64,000 nucleotides of DNA, taken from assembly GCA_025267735.1 (NCBI GenBank), contig CM046299.1, positions 14,778,232 to 14,842,231 on the forward strand, read 5' to 3'. A program made the translations under genes and the position numbers. The stretch is from Mactra quadrangularis. Taxonomy: Eukaryota > Mollusca > Bivalvia > Venerida > Mactridae. The notes beneath the pieces are model-generated. The model saw only the letters and a program-made list of their open reading frames with translations, was not told the origin of the DNA and made no database searches. Below, piece after piece: positions 25,683 through 37,715 of this stretch (positions are counted from its first letter, which is position 1; the number at the start of each line of letters is the position of its first letter).

Positions 25683-27440
25683 CAGACATAGACGTTTTTG
25701 CTTCCTTCCACATTATGACATTACAATTGTTGATATATTTCATATAGATCCATTCAAATGTATTAACTACCTAAACGGGGTTTCCGCGTCAACGCATTCT
25801 GAATTTACATTTATACATCGAATTTATAATTCTTATAAAACGATTTAATACAATCTGTTTTTCTGTATTTTATGGCATGTTTGTTATTCAATACATTCAT
25901 ATTTTGTTTGCTCTCCCCTATAAGGGTATGATGCCTAATGATATTAAATGCTTATCTGACCATTGTCCAATCTCCGTAAACAGAGATCCTGTTCTACTCG
26001 CGTTGTCGTACTGGATCTCTACTTAGTCAATGCAAGGTCACGTCGAGATGAACTTTCTGTCGACCAATCAATGCATAGCTTTCATCTAGACGAAAACACT
26101 ATTAATCACATTATGATTTCGTAATTTCTATTTTTAGACCATGTTTTACAAGCTAATTTAACAGCGGTATTATTCACAGTCTGCGATTGGGTGGCTCATT
26201 TTAAATTGCGTGAAGTAGACGATGTAAACAAGTTACGTATCATAACAATTTCGTCATGAATATTATGATGAGAAAAGGTCACCTGAACGTGACCTTCGTT
26301 TGGAAAAGGCCAGATCTAAACTTTATACAAACTGAATTAAGATATATGTAAAAATGCACATCAAGTGGATTACTTTATCTTGTAGTTTACTGAATTGTTA
26401 CATGCTACATTATATTGCTTACTTTGTTGTTCATCATTGGGCTTCTTTTGGTTAAAGTTCGATGACGTATCACTTCGTAGCAACCACTTTTTTCAAATCA
26501 TTTTTAATCTGAATCCCCATAATGATCGGTAAATAAAGATAAACATTCTAGTGCCTCTCTAAAACGCAACTGCTGATGAAAGTTAATATGCTAATAACAT
26601 TTAGTGTAAAGTAGTTGGCATGCAATCAATAAAATACTTAAATTATCATTTATCTCCGATATCAAAATTGTTTAGTTAAACTGTTTTCAGTGATTACAAC
26701 ATCTTTACTTAATCAATTCGCTTCAGGTCACAGACGTGATAGCGCTCAATTTCAGCAATAAATGTCCCCATTTAATAATAAAATAACCTAATGAAGCGAA
26801 ATAGTTAAGAGATTGATACATCACTTGGAGATGTTCTTGAGTTAATGCATCATTTTGTGCAAAGTGTTAAATATCGCTGCATCAATCTCAATTATATTTC
26901 TTTTCCACAATCTGATGCATGCTGGTGATATAAATATTGGAAATGTTTTTGCGCAGTTCATTCTGTTTCAAGCGTTATCAAAGTATTGCGTTTTGTTTTG
27001 CAAACAGGTGACTTGTCTTATACATATCATTTAAATGTTTCTGCTGTCTAAAGTTTTTTACGTTTCGGGGCGGAATAATACAAAAGCACTTATAAATTGG
27101 TATGCTTAGAGATGCTAGGGTCAAGCATTACAAACTTTGAATGGTTACATAAGGGAGTAAGTACGGATGTTTTTGGCGAATATATTAAAAAGTCTATGAC
27201 GGACTTGGGAAACTTGTTGTTTCAATCGAGGTGAAGTATCTACCAGCCGATTTGTTATTCACCAATTTGCATTCAAGTGCACCTTTCATGTACTCGCTGA
27301 TGAAATTAAACATCGAAAACACTAATGTAGGTTTGCAAAACGCAATTTTATAGATAAATCGCATAATATATCAATTACTACGAGTCGTACAAAACAAACT
27401 TTTGCTATTTCAAGGACGGTGTTGAGCAAATTGTCTCACT
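25683..27440. other. AT-rich stretch, no gene seen
   Basis: One short palindrome, AGGTCAC-CTGAAC-GTGACCT, lies at 26276-26295. Otherwise I see nothing to annotate. Confidence 0.4.
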
Positions 27441-27444
27441 AATA

Positions 27445-27545
27445 AGTTTAAAGTTGATGTTCGTGTCGCTTGGTCATACATCTGTCGGGTTACGCCGATT
27501 GTATGATCGGCGTATCACGAGACGGAAGTCGTACTTTAAGTTCGA
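27445..27545. repeat. Palindrome with perfect 9-bp stem
   Basis: TACGCCGAT (27491-27499) and ATCGGCGTA (27506-27514) form a perfect stem around TGTATG. Outside it the arms still match in part, with TTAAAGTTGATG on the left against the complement of TTAAAGTACGAC on the right. That suggests a decayed MITE of about 100 bp centred here. Confidence 0.5.
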
Positions 27546-27577
27546 AAAGTCTTAAAGTACATTTTCAACTTTACCAT

Positions 27578-27700
27578 AAAGCCACAATATGAAAGTACAT
27601 TCATTCAATAGACTTGAAAACTCTTTTGCAACCATGAAGTTATCAAAAATAACAGTTATGTATTAGAGACACAATAAACAGTTCAAACCAATCTGATTTC
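27578..27700 (+). repeat. Dispersed repeat R1, copy A
   Basis: AAAGCCACAATATGAAAGTA, TTCATTCAATAGACTTGAAAA and CAACCATGAAGTTATCAAAA match, in order, the segment at 29986-30107. The similarity may continue beyond 27700 toward TTTCAGAGCTTTTTTATGTA. Class unknown. Confidence 0.65.
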
Positions 27701-28144
27701 TTAATTCAAGTTTGACCATGTATCAATTCCTTTAAAAAAAGGGGGTACTTTCATAAGAGCACACTTAATTCACGTATACGCTAATGTTCAGTGTATCTGA
27801 TCAACAATAGTTTCAGAGCTTTTTTATGTAATTCATATAAAAGTTTTTCTATAATAAAACATCGACTTAAACATATGATAAAAAATGTTTCAAATATTGA
27901 CAGCGGAATTTACTTCGAAATGCAATAAATTACATAAAATTATTTAAGCAATATAATTATACATTTACTAAAAATGTTCATTAGAGATGTTTTATATAGA
28001 TAAATGCTTATTTACTTTGCAATCCAAAGGCAATGTTACTTATGATAATTGCGCTTGTGTTACATCTTTCATTGAGAGGTTCATTTATTTTTGATGAGAG
28101 GAAAATTGTTTTGATTAGTGCGTATCAAATTTACAATTTCCTAT

Positions 28145-28670
28145 CAGTAGTGATGGGACATCGGCTGGAAATTATAACCGTTCATTAGTTGGAATCGGTT
28201 ACTGCTGTCGATGCGATTTTCCGTTTCTAATCGGTTTGCTTTTGAATGAATGTTTCACTACATATCCTTATACAATTCATGTATTATGGACTAGGAAAAA
28301 AGAGCTCCTTTTTTGGTTCTAAACAACCCTTGCTTTTGGCTAGTTCGCTTAGTAACATAAAAGTATGTTAGATGGTGCAATGCATGTTCATATGAACAAG
28401 CTGTACTTTTGGCACTTTACAAAATCTATCAGTGTCCAGTACTGGCACTAATGATATGTACTAAATCACTCTTGATAACTCTTCGGACACCCGAAAAAAA
28501 TGTTAGTGTCCTTAAAAAGGCTACCCTTCTTTCATGCCAATGCTTGATTCTGATAAAGTTTAATCGAAAATCAGAATCGGGAGCTTCCAACTAGTAAATA
28601 TTCGATTATTACCGATCATCGGTACAACACAACCTATTAAAATATAAATATTAGTACTGTCCCACTTCTG
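28145..28670. mobile_element. Possible hAT-like non-autonomous element
   Basis: The left end CAGTAGTGATGGGACATCGG and the right end, the complement of CAGAAGTGGGACAGTAC, are similar and hAT-like. Internal words near both ends (ACCGATCATCGGTAC, ATCGGTTACTGC) are also inversely related. The presumed 8-bp flanks TTTCCTAT and TTACCTTC match at only 5 of 8 positions. The element is old or the ends are misplaced. Confidence 0.4.
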
Positions 28671-29985
28671 TTACCTTCTGTTAGTCAACGTGTACTAAAG
28701 AAACTTTCAACACACTTCTTTTGATAATTTGATTGAACACATTGAGCACCTTTGAAACTCATTATGTACAAAGTTGTATGAAAACGTTGCACCAAGTAAC
28801 GCGAATTATGGTGATAAATTTATCTGCCTTTCTTTTGTTGATAGAAAATGTGTCGAAATCATGAGGGACTCATTCTAAATTGCTGAAGACACAATTACTC
28901 TCAATGATTTCTTGCATTGTTTTCTTTAGTCCTCCGTATAACTATCGTTAAGGTTTAATGCGCGGCGTACGGGCGGTACACGGCGTTAAACCCAATAGAA
29001 AAAATAAAAACTCATAACCATTCCATCGTTGAACAGACTTCAATAAACTGTAAGTATTATTAATTAAACTTCATATCAAATGGTTTCCGGTTATACCATC
29101 CCTCATTTTTTAATTTGTATTTGTTGAAACATGTGTGTATCTAAAAGTAGAACGTGCCAGCTTAATACAAAATGTCTATGTTTTTTTCTTGAGGGGTGTA
29201 GCCTGAGTAACATATATAAACAAGAGGTAAACCAGCGGAAATTAGAGTCAAAGGACTGTAGCTCCTTCTTGTCATTGTCCTGATGAAAATTCGTTTTGTT
29301 GTATACACTAGAGACCCGAATCAAATGGAGTTTTTTTTGTAGTCGGCCATACGATATATTCGTTGAACCACTTTGGTAAATACCAAATCAAAATAAGAGA
29401 GAATGGATTACTGTGGCATAAAAATGTTAAACACTAGGGATCTTTTAAGATCTATAAATTCTTTTGTAAAGTACGCATAAGAAACATTAGTGTTTGCGTG
29501 GTGCTCTTAATCATACCTCTTTCATTACGGTCAACAACCCTCAATGGAACGCAATGCATTGTATGTTACGTATGTGAAATACTGGCACAAAAGAAGGACA
29601 TATGTACAAATGGTATAATCATTTAAGAAGGGACTGGGAAAAAAATAAAAGTGTGTTATGAAGAACATTTATTTGACATTTATTAGTTAAAATAATGTTT
29701 AAAAACAACTAAAAGTCTTCCTCCACCGAAATAATAGTTTGAAGCAATGAAAATAAGTCGTGTAAATGTATGGAATACAGTCTTTTTCTATCACATTAGC
29801 GTTAATTAGGCTCATTTAATATCCATTCACCATTCCATATACAACCATTCAATGCTTTAGTACCGTAGGAAAATGAAAACAAATAGTATGTAAAAAATAA
29901 CACTATCGTTAGTTTCTTAAAACATCGCTTGTAAAGTACTTTTTAATATTTCTGGACAAGTAAAGCACATACAATGAACTCTTTT
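28671..29985. other. AT-rich stretch with a possible SINE tail
   Basis: Near 28962-29005 a CpG-rich patch ends in CGGCGTTAAACCCAATAG and an A-rich run, much like SINE 3' tails. No body was recognised before it. The remainder shows no gene. Confidence 0.3.
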
Positions 29986-30107
29986 AAAGCCACTATATGA
30001 AGATATATTCATTAAATGTTGACTTGAAAATTGTTTTTCAACCACGAAGTCATCAAAATACAACATGCATTAGAGAAATAATAAATAGTTCGAACCATTT
30101 TGCTTTA
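29986..30107 (+). repeat. Dispersed repeat R1, copy B
   Basis: AAAGCCACTATATGAAGATA, TTGACTTGAAAATTG and CAACCACGAAGTCATCAAAA correspond to the copy at 27578-27700 in the same orientation. It lies immediately left of the repeat adjoining the receptor stop codon. Confidence 0.65.
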
Positions 30108-30358
30108 TGTCTATTTTCTTTGCAGTCCAAAAAAGTGTTCCTTTTTACGATGGGGCTTAACGTTTGTATTCGGTCATCTGCTTTCTGATAAATAAAATAT
30201 ATAGTTTTTTATCCGTGACAAAGCTTTTGATTACATGTAATCGACCAACACAAAAATGATGACACAAACATTATATTTTACGCTATATTATATATAAACT
30301 TTATTTTTTTATTTACAACCAAAGAGATAAATAAGAAGTATTTATTAATTAAATATAT

Positions 30359-31113
30359 ACAGTATAATAACCTTCATTAAGCAGCCAGTGAAGGGAAGTG
30401 ACTAAATTGGCTGCTTAGAGCAGGGGACCACTTAAACCAGGTTCAGATAAAAATGCTTTGACTAGTTCAATCTAAATATTGTTCGTTTTTTTTCTCAACT
30501 GTCAAAACATGAATAATTTTACGGTGAATGTGTTTGTTAAAATTATTGTCGTACTACATCCTTGAGTTTCCGAAACTGTGTATTATGATTGAGTAAAGCT
30601 TCTTATGCCGTGTGATAAATTTTAGTCAAGATATTTCTAATAAAAATTAGGCCACAAGTACAAAAAACAATGCATTTAATCACCGTGAAATTATTCAAGC
30701 TTTGACAGTTGAGAAAAACGGACAATACTTAATTATTAATGCAGTTGTTCAAATGATCTTCAGAAAAAGACACAAGTGACAATGTCATGTATATTTGAAG
30801 TCTTACTTTATGTGATGACACTTTGTTGATAAAGTTAAACTGTTTGAAGACTCAACCGGGTGGGTTTTCATACGTCTGTGCCATTACACAATGATGGTTT
30901 CACTTTGTTAATTCTAAAATTTAATCGTCCGTGATCACTTAATACAAGTAAATTGGTGAATGTGTAAGGAAATGGATGACCACTGGCCACAGACAGCAGG
31001 TTGCTGCTTATAACAGGTTCAGGAGAGGGATTTTCATTGTGAGGAAGCCAAATTAACCACTTACAGCAGGTGGCCTACTGATAGCAGATGGCCGTTAATG
31101 CAGGTTATACTGT
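30359..31113. mobile_element. 755-bp inverted-repeat element at the receptor 3' end
   Basis: The left terminus is ACAGTATAATAACCTTCATT and the right terminus is the complement of ACAGTATAACCTGCATTAAC. Subterminal GGCC/GCAGGTGGCC words are repeated near the right end (AGCAGGTGGCC, AGCAGATGGCC, GGCCACAGACAGCAGG). A strongly palindromic segment (30474-30730) sits in the middle. The right end is 7 bp from the TAA of the receptor gene, so the natural 3' UTR on the minus strand should run into this element. Confidence 0.6.
30474..30730. repeat. Foldback segment with about 62-bp arms
   Basis: The left arm has CTCAACTGTCAAAACATGAA and AATTTTACGGTGAA. The right arm is the complement of CTCAACTGTCAAAGCTTGAA and AATTTCACGGTGAT. 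The arms are about 90% alike by eye, separated by roughly 130 bp, and nested in the 755-bp repeat. Confidence 0.8.
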
Positions 31114-31120
31114 TAAGCAA

Positions 31121-32103
31121 TTATTCACACGAGTGAGAACTAGAATTATGTAAAGGCCTATGACCATTTAATATTTTACATCTACCATTTGAGTATCTAT
31201 CGCCATCATGTCTTCGAATAATGTAAGCATACATTGGATAAAACTCGGCGATGTTGCGTCTCAATGAAGAGGAGCTTCGGCCAGGGGAACTACTCATTAA
31301 TTTCCCATTATCATATTCACGCTCAGTAACTAAAGGGTGGCTATGTTTAGGTCTTGTGTTCGGAGTATTGTAGTTTCCTCGTCGATTACTTGACATTAAG
31401 CTTTCTCGATATTTTCTTTTTGTTATTAAACATCTTAAAGCATTTCTAAATTTACTAGATACAAAGTTATAAATAATTGGATTCACAGCATGATTTAAAT
31501 AGAAACACAATCTTGCGGAAAATGTTATATGGAAGTATTTTTGTATTCCCAAAGAACGTATTTCTTTTTTATCGGCGGATATAAACCACATACTCACAAT
31601 TCGATACGGCAAATGGAATATAAAGAACAGTAACACTAAGCAAACTATGATGTTCACCACTTGAGCACGCAATCTGTGCCTACGGCGTGATTGCTTCGAA
31701 TCTTTCGGTTCTCCAGAGGTTATGTCGTGATTTGAAAACTGTAAAATGTAACATATTCGACAATAAAGAATGAGCAATATGATGAATGGTACAACGAAAT
31801 AGCACACACAAAGCGACACCATATACACCCAATGCCAATAAGGATATGAAGGTAGTCTACACACTTTAATTACTGTGCCATCTCTATAACTGGAATCTCT
31901 ATATTCGGCGATGAAAAACCATGGTATGTTTGAAATGACACATATCATCCATATTATTGGCACTGCTTTAGCATTCTTGAGTACATCATCACGTATACCT
32001 TTAAGAGGCTGACATATTACCCTGTATCTTTCTATGCTTATTGCTATCAGTGTCAAAACTGATCCATGTACCACTGTGTTTTCTAGAAATGGAACTATAG
32101 AAC
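31121..32103 (-). CDS. Neuropeptide GPCR (TRHR/ETHR-like), exon 2
   Basis: This exon supplies residues 108 (last two bases of its codon) to 434 of a class A peptide receptor. The acceptor TATGTTTTTCAG ends at 32104, and the frame joins exon 1 to rebuild Cys108. Visible landmarks are TM3 ENTVVHGSVLTLIAISIERY with Glu132-Arg133-Tyr134, Trp159 in TM4, Cys189 in ECL2 (partner of Cys108) and Pro213 in TM5. An arginine-rich third loop (about 241-255) follows, then TM6 HLPYR with Pro273, and TM7 NPIIY (315-319) with SSKFRNAL after it. The cytoplasmic tail is about 95 residues, rich in Ser, Arg and Tyr. The TM6 toggle position is His271, not Trp. Such receptors bind amidated peptides at the cell surface and couple through G proteins. 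The TM3 text looks most like ETH receptors, while PYR and TM7 ARLCFYLN look like TRH receptors. The exact ligand is not predictable. Confidence 0.93.
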
Positions 32104-32116
32104 CTGAAAAACATAT
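32104..32116 (-). other. Splice acceptor of the receptor gene
   Basis: The minus strand reads ATATGTTTTTCAG and then GT TCT ATA GTT. The first two bases complete TGT (Cys108) with the T left by exon 1. Confidence 0.9.
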
Positions 32117-32705
32117 TATAGAATATTTAAAGTATACTTTAACTTTAAGTATAGTTTTATTAATCATATTTCTAATCTTTGGCAATTATTTATTCTTATC
32201 AAACGTTGTCACTACCCTTGGCGATGCTTAGATATCTATACCTCAGGTTATTCCATTACATAGCACATTCGCTTCTCTGCACCTATTTACACAAAAGTTA
32301 CAAAAAAATAATATCGTAAGTCAATTTCATAAACTGTGCAGTTAAAAGTCAGAGGGATGATTAAAATATCTATAATATAATATTCAAAAAGTACACAATA
32401 TTCTACACAAGTCAAAATTGTTTGGAATTGATTGGCCGAAAATGACCGTAATATTATTGTTCTAGATTTTGACTTACGATACAAATTATCTTACGATTTT
32501 TTGTGAAAAGCACCACTGTCCAACAACTACTGTACTCTCTGTTCATCAATGATATTCAACTCGTGTATGTATCTTAGAAAGTAAGGTGAACATGAATACT
32601 CGTACGTATCTAAATGGTTTTGGTTAATTCATGTTTATGGTTTTCTTCCAACTATAGGGCTTGAAAGCTTTTTTATCGATTGAATCAATGGTATCATCAA
32701 TTGCT

Positions 32706-32765
32706 TTCGGCGCGATATGACCTGTTTGTGTTGGTGCACAGTAAACCCAACGAACAAACAAATTT
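32706..32765 (+). repeat. SINE 3' tail fragment
   Basis: TTCGGCGCGATATGACCTG, then GTGTTGGTGCACAGTAAACC, then CAACGAACAAACAAA. This is the expected 3' end of a tRNA-derived molluscan SINE, resembling the tails of the copies at 25682 and 44672. Head and body are missing. Confidence 0.5.
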
Positions 32766-33796
32766 CTTTAAACTGATATGTATAACAATGTTTGTTATAT
32801 CATTTTATGGTTTTTGAATGTATGAGTTTCAAGTTTTTGTCATGTTTTAATATTTGTTCAGACTTCTTAAAAAAATTCTTTAAAATAATTTTTTTCAATT
32901 ATGTTCATGTTAATTTTGGGAAGGATGATTTAGTAAGTTTTTGCGTGTATCGTTTTAAATGTTTACGTGTACTGTTTCAAGATATGAACAACACAGTCTT
33001 CTTTTAGCGACTCGTAATAACTGCCAATGCTTTGATTCTTTAACAGGTTGTTTACTACACGTTTTACTTTAAGTTATTGATAAGCTGCCCAGTGTTTATT
33101 AAAATCTCATAGTTAGATTTAATCTAGGTGTTTATATAAAATACAAACACAGTTCAACTCATTCATAGATGATCTATGGAAAAAAGGAACTAGTTATACA
33201 TGAAAGTGCCTGACTGTTTAGATATAGTCCACAGCCTTTGTAATCAGGTATTGTGATATGTTTTGGTATTATTTAAAGGAAAATATAGAAACCTTGTAAG
33301 CATAAATGTTAACATCTATATGTATGAACTTGAAAGACTTGCCCAATTCAAGTTGTTTTGATGGCCACATTCCGTGCTAACTACCAATAATAAAAGAGAT
33401 GATAAAAACCCTTTGGTACAAGAGAATGGAACAAAGATAAACTCATTCTTTGATCGAGAAAACATTACAATAAACAGTAATAACTCTTGAGAATTAAACG
33501 ATGTCTGTTGCCCAAAAGCGTAATTTAAAGTAACATTATGTAATAAAATGTAATACATTTTTGTATCCAAAAGACTGAAATATTTTTATTATAAGTGGTA
33601 AATGGATAAAACTATTTCAAATACTTGTAGTCTATGATGCAATAGCAATACAATATTTTTTTAAACTTACATAGTTTAATACGATCATACAATTATTTCT
33701 ATGTAATAGATAATGATTTATCTTGAAAAACAATACTTGAGTACATAAATAAATGAGTTATGACTGTTGCATTATAGAATTTAATGGTTGATCAAA

Positions 33797-33925
33797 AATT
33801 GGTCCGTTTTTTATAAATATATTTGAAATCCTGCATTACAATATTTAATGTTATGTTATTAAATTGTCCGTTATTTATGAATATAGGTATGAAACATTTT
33901 GCCTGTTTTGCATTACAACACACAG
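33797..33925 (+). repeat. Imperfect tandem duplication of about 65 bp
   Basis: ATTGGTCCGTTTTTTATAAA (33799) and ATTGTCCGTTATTTATGAA (33863) start two similar blocks, each ending near TGCATTACAA. It could be an old duplication. Confidence 0.4.
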
Positions 33926-36341
33926 AATTTGCATTATGAGACGTGAATCTTAGCAACATATATAAACTGCTATAACGAGAGTATACAGACCAGAGCAGGA
34001 CGACACATTAGTACCTCAAAAAATAAAAAAAAAACACGAGAATACGTAAATGTAAAGAAATGGACAAAGTTATTAAAGTTAAAATACAAACGTCAAGAAA
34101 CATAATTTTTGGCATATAGTAAAGGTAGCAAACAATTTCTGTATTTTTTATAATTAACGTTTACAATAAAAACTTTCATACCCTCTTTGCATTGAATCTG
34201 CTTTGAAGTCTGTTTTTACTGTTGTTGCGCCTAATATGTTTAAGACTTCATTTTGATAATGTGACTAACAGTTGAAATTGAAATCTATATTAAGTTTTAT
34301 TGATAAAATGTATAAAATCTTCAAAAAATGCATTTGCGGCAGCTTACATTGATAGTAAGCCCATACGCCTCGTACATATAATAAACGCTCGCTGTAACGG
34401 CATCTGTTACCTAAAATATTGTTGTGAATAAATTTGGTGAATTACAAAAACGGAAACACGACATTCATTATGTTAAATTCGTCTCCATGTTGGTGTCTTT
34501 AAATTAATTGATGTCAACATAGGACTGACTATGTAACCAATTAATAGTGTATCAGATAAGTACACTTGAGGTGTCCTGAGCTTCATTTAGATCTAATAGT
34601 AGCATAATAAACAGTACATGAACAGTCAAATGAATTAAATGTAATGGCGAATCTTGTAAGAAACTTTGTTTGCGACATCAAGATGCAAAAACGCCAACTA
34701 TAACCAAGGGTAACATATTCGTATGTTTTAGAATCAAATATTTATTTAAAAAACATTAAAACAGTTTGGACATTTATAATAGTCTAATGACTTATTAGTC
34801 TCCTAGTAAATGAATTTGTTCGATCATTAAACGTTATTAATAGAGTAAGTTAATGCGATAATTACTTTACTGTGAGACATAAAACTTCAAATTATCAGAT
34901 TTACAAAAACCACTTCTCTTGATATCAGAGTCAAAAGTCTTAGAAATCTAATGGAACATAATTGCATTAAATATGCAGTTTAACATTACAGTATCCCAAT
35001 TAACTTCTTTCGAATACAGACAAGATCATACCTAATTTGTGAGACAAGTGATTTCTCTTCAGTTGAACAAAATCAATCATTGTATGATATCGAAAAAAAT
35101 ACTGAACCTCAGTTTGAAATTTGCTGCACAGTCTTAATGATATACAAAATACTAATGTCATGCATTGCGATTAGCTTTCGGAAAGGTGACGCTAACATCA
35201 ACTCAGCATCATTAAGAGTGTTCGTTTGTTTACTAATTCAAAAGAAAGTAATTGCTCATTTTTTGTGTGTAAACAATTATATTCCCCCGTGGGTACAAGC
35301 GTGCTCAAAACAGGCGACGAACTCTGCAAACATTACAACTGTTACACTTCAAGTGAACCCATAATAATCATTCGGGTAAGAAAATTACAATGTTCTAAGA
35401 GCTGTTAGAGCTACTAATGTCTTGAACATATCTAGCAATTCTGATTATTTTATAATTAGTATTCGGTGCATTGTTATCAAGTTTTTCATTTAATGCTTGC
35501 AACATGGAATGATAATACGCTATAATGCTTTGACAATCTTCAGAAACTACTTCTATTTGACTTTGTATCCCTTATCAAACTATCCCAATTATTTGTCTTT
35601 GGCGGTGTTACAAACTGTTTGAACAGTTTTCTATCATTTTTCCCTCTTACTCTTCCTGAACGTAAGTATTTGCCCTACCACTCTTACTTGCATTATTGAA
35701 TGTTATCTGTTTGTTTAGTAAATGTGCAGTCAATATTATTCACATAAGTTTACACTTCTTCATTTCTTTCATTCGTTTGCACTTGATTCAATCAAAGTCA
35801 TCAAATTTACCTTGATGACAGGCGTGCATGACATATGCATTAATAGTGGGGAATGAGTGTATTCAGTCATTAAAAGAAAACAACAATATTATATTAATTG
35901 TGCACTAGTAAATGTTTTTATTATAATCATTACTTGATACAACGCCAATATTCATGCTTACAGCTTGAAGCATATAATCTAATTATCAGTTTACAGTCTC
36001 GCCATGGCGTCATGAAAGAGTTTAGTGTTTTCCACGTTAGCATGCAATTAGCATATAATAAATAACGGTAAATTGCTCCATTATTTAACTGTTTTATGAA
36101 AATAATTCAATTAAACATAATAACGATTATTACATATTAATATCATTTACTTATAAAACTCTCCTGGCGAAGCTTAATTGTAATATAAAATGTATTCTTA
36201 CATGGAAATTAATATTTTATGCTCAAAGATAATACAATTTTACATTATCCTATCGGTAGTTATACGTAACGTATACATAGTAATAAATATGTTTTAACAT
36301 CACTTGAAGGTTGTCAGCAAAACTTGAATTTCTGGCATATA

Positions 36342-37356
36342 CGAGGGGTGATCCAAAAATTCGTGGACAATGTGTGTATCTCCATAACGTGACGTCCTAC
36401 AATGCTGATTTGTTAGATTATCATTAATCGATGCTTTTTCATAAATTGACAAAATTTTAAAACATCTATTGCATTTTTCATCTATTCATGACGTCATCAA
36501 AATATGAAGTATTGAAATCGCGGCGCAGCTCATTTTTTCTCCTTCATGTATATGTTTTTACCTCATTCAAACCAATGTAAAATCTGTTCAAATAAAGAAA
36601 ATGGCAGGAAACGTTATAATAATGTTGTTTAGACATGTATGACGTCATTCTGTAAGTTTCAGACGAAATTTGACGTTGCGGTCATTATACACTCGTGTTT
36701 AATAAAAGAAGGGGTGACAACAGCTTCATAAAAAACGGACGTCACGGATCCAGCAAAACTGCAGACAGTTATACAATTCTGTGTAAATCTCGGAAAAAAA
36801 AACATTGGGTAAAAAAAACAATGATTGAAAGTGAGACATATAACCATCAGTGTGTCGTACACTAGTGTATAAGAAGCATCTCCGATTTTCGAATGGATGG
36901 GAAGGTGTAGGGAATGCTTCGCGGTCTGAGAAACAGAGTCAAAGAAACTAAGGAAAATTGCATGAGAAGGTTAATGAAATCATATGGATAATTTTACAAT
37001 TCTCAGTTATTCTCTGTATTTATTGTTTGGAACTGTTAACAAAATTGTAACAGAAGAGCTAGAAATGCATGATGCAGGTCAAAGGGGGAATACTTTGAAG
37101 ATTTATAAGGCCAAACAGTAATTAGGTTTACTTCTTTTGACAACATGACGTCGTTAGAGACGCGATGAGCTGCGCCGCGTTTCATCACGTCCATGTATAT
37201 AAAATAGTGCAGAATCATTAATTATAGTCGAATCTTACAATATTTTGCAAATTTGTTGACAAGTGCTCACTTAAAAAGATACTAGAAGTTAATATGATTT
37301 GCTTTATTACTTTTTGTTTCATGCAAGGTGTCCACGAATTTCTGGATCACCCCTCG
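36342..37356. mobile_element. Decayed mariner-type DNA transposon
   Basis: The left terminus CGAGGGGTGATCCAAAAATT CGTGGACA and the right terminus, the complement of CGAGGGGTGATCCAGAAATT CGTGGACA, are inverted repeats of at least 28 bp with one mismatch. Both ends are flanked by TA (36340-36341 and 37357-37358), the mariner/Tc1 target site. At 1015 bp it holds only a broken N-terminal transposase segment, so it cannot move by itself. It lies in the receptor intron. Confidence 0.88.
36738..37090 (+). pseudogene. Mariner transposase N-terminal remnant
   Basis: In one frame near 36741-36797 the sequence reads TDVTDPAKLQTVIQFCVNLG, the first helix-turn-helix of mariner transposases. After several stops and shifts, a later piece near 37034-37070 reads TVNKIVTEELEMH, matching the end of the second HTH, where related proteins continue into a Trp-Val-Pro linker. 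The DDD catalytic domain is missing altogether. The remnant is the DNA-binding half of an internally deleted element. The match is from memory of family motifs. Confidence 0.6.
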
Positions 37357-37715
37357 TACTATGGCTAAATTGATTGATGTTTACACCTGTTCTAAACATG
37401 ATATAGAAGATACGATATCAGAAACATCGGATGGTTACTCAATTCCGTTATATATTATCATTCGTTATAATCCAAAAAACATTCTACTACATGTATTATG
37501 TTAATATTTCTTTACCACTGTCAAACTAAATATATCTTGAGTTAATAACAAAAAAAACAATGTGTCTGGCCTAATAAAGTTAAAGTAAAGTTTTTGAAGT
37601 CTACTTCTAGTATTACTACTCAGTCGACCCTTTACATTAACTTCCTCGGTCATCGAGTAACATGAAGCCGCATTTGTAAACTGAAATTATAAACTTATTC
37701 CTCCAAAACAACATT

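Noticed and set aside
32104..32185. Extra N-terminal 28 codons of exon 2 as coding (MPKIRNMINK...)
   Set aside because: That stretch is intron upstream of a good TTTTTCAG acceptor. Starting there would lose TM1, TM2 and the TM3 cysteine.
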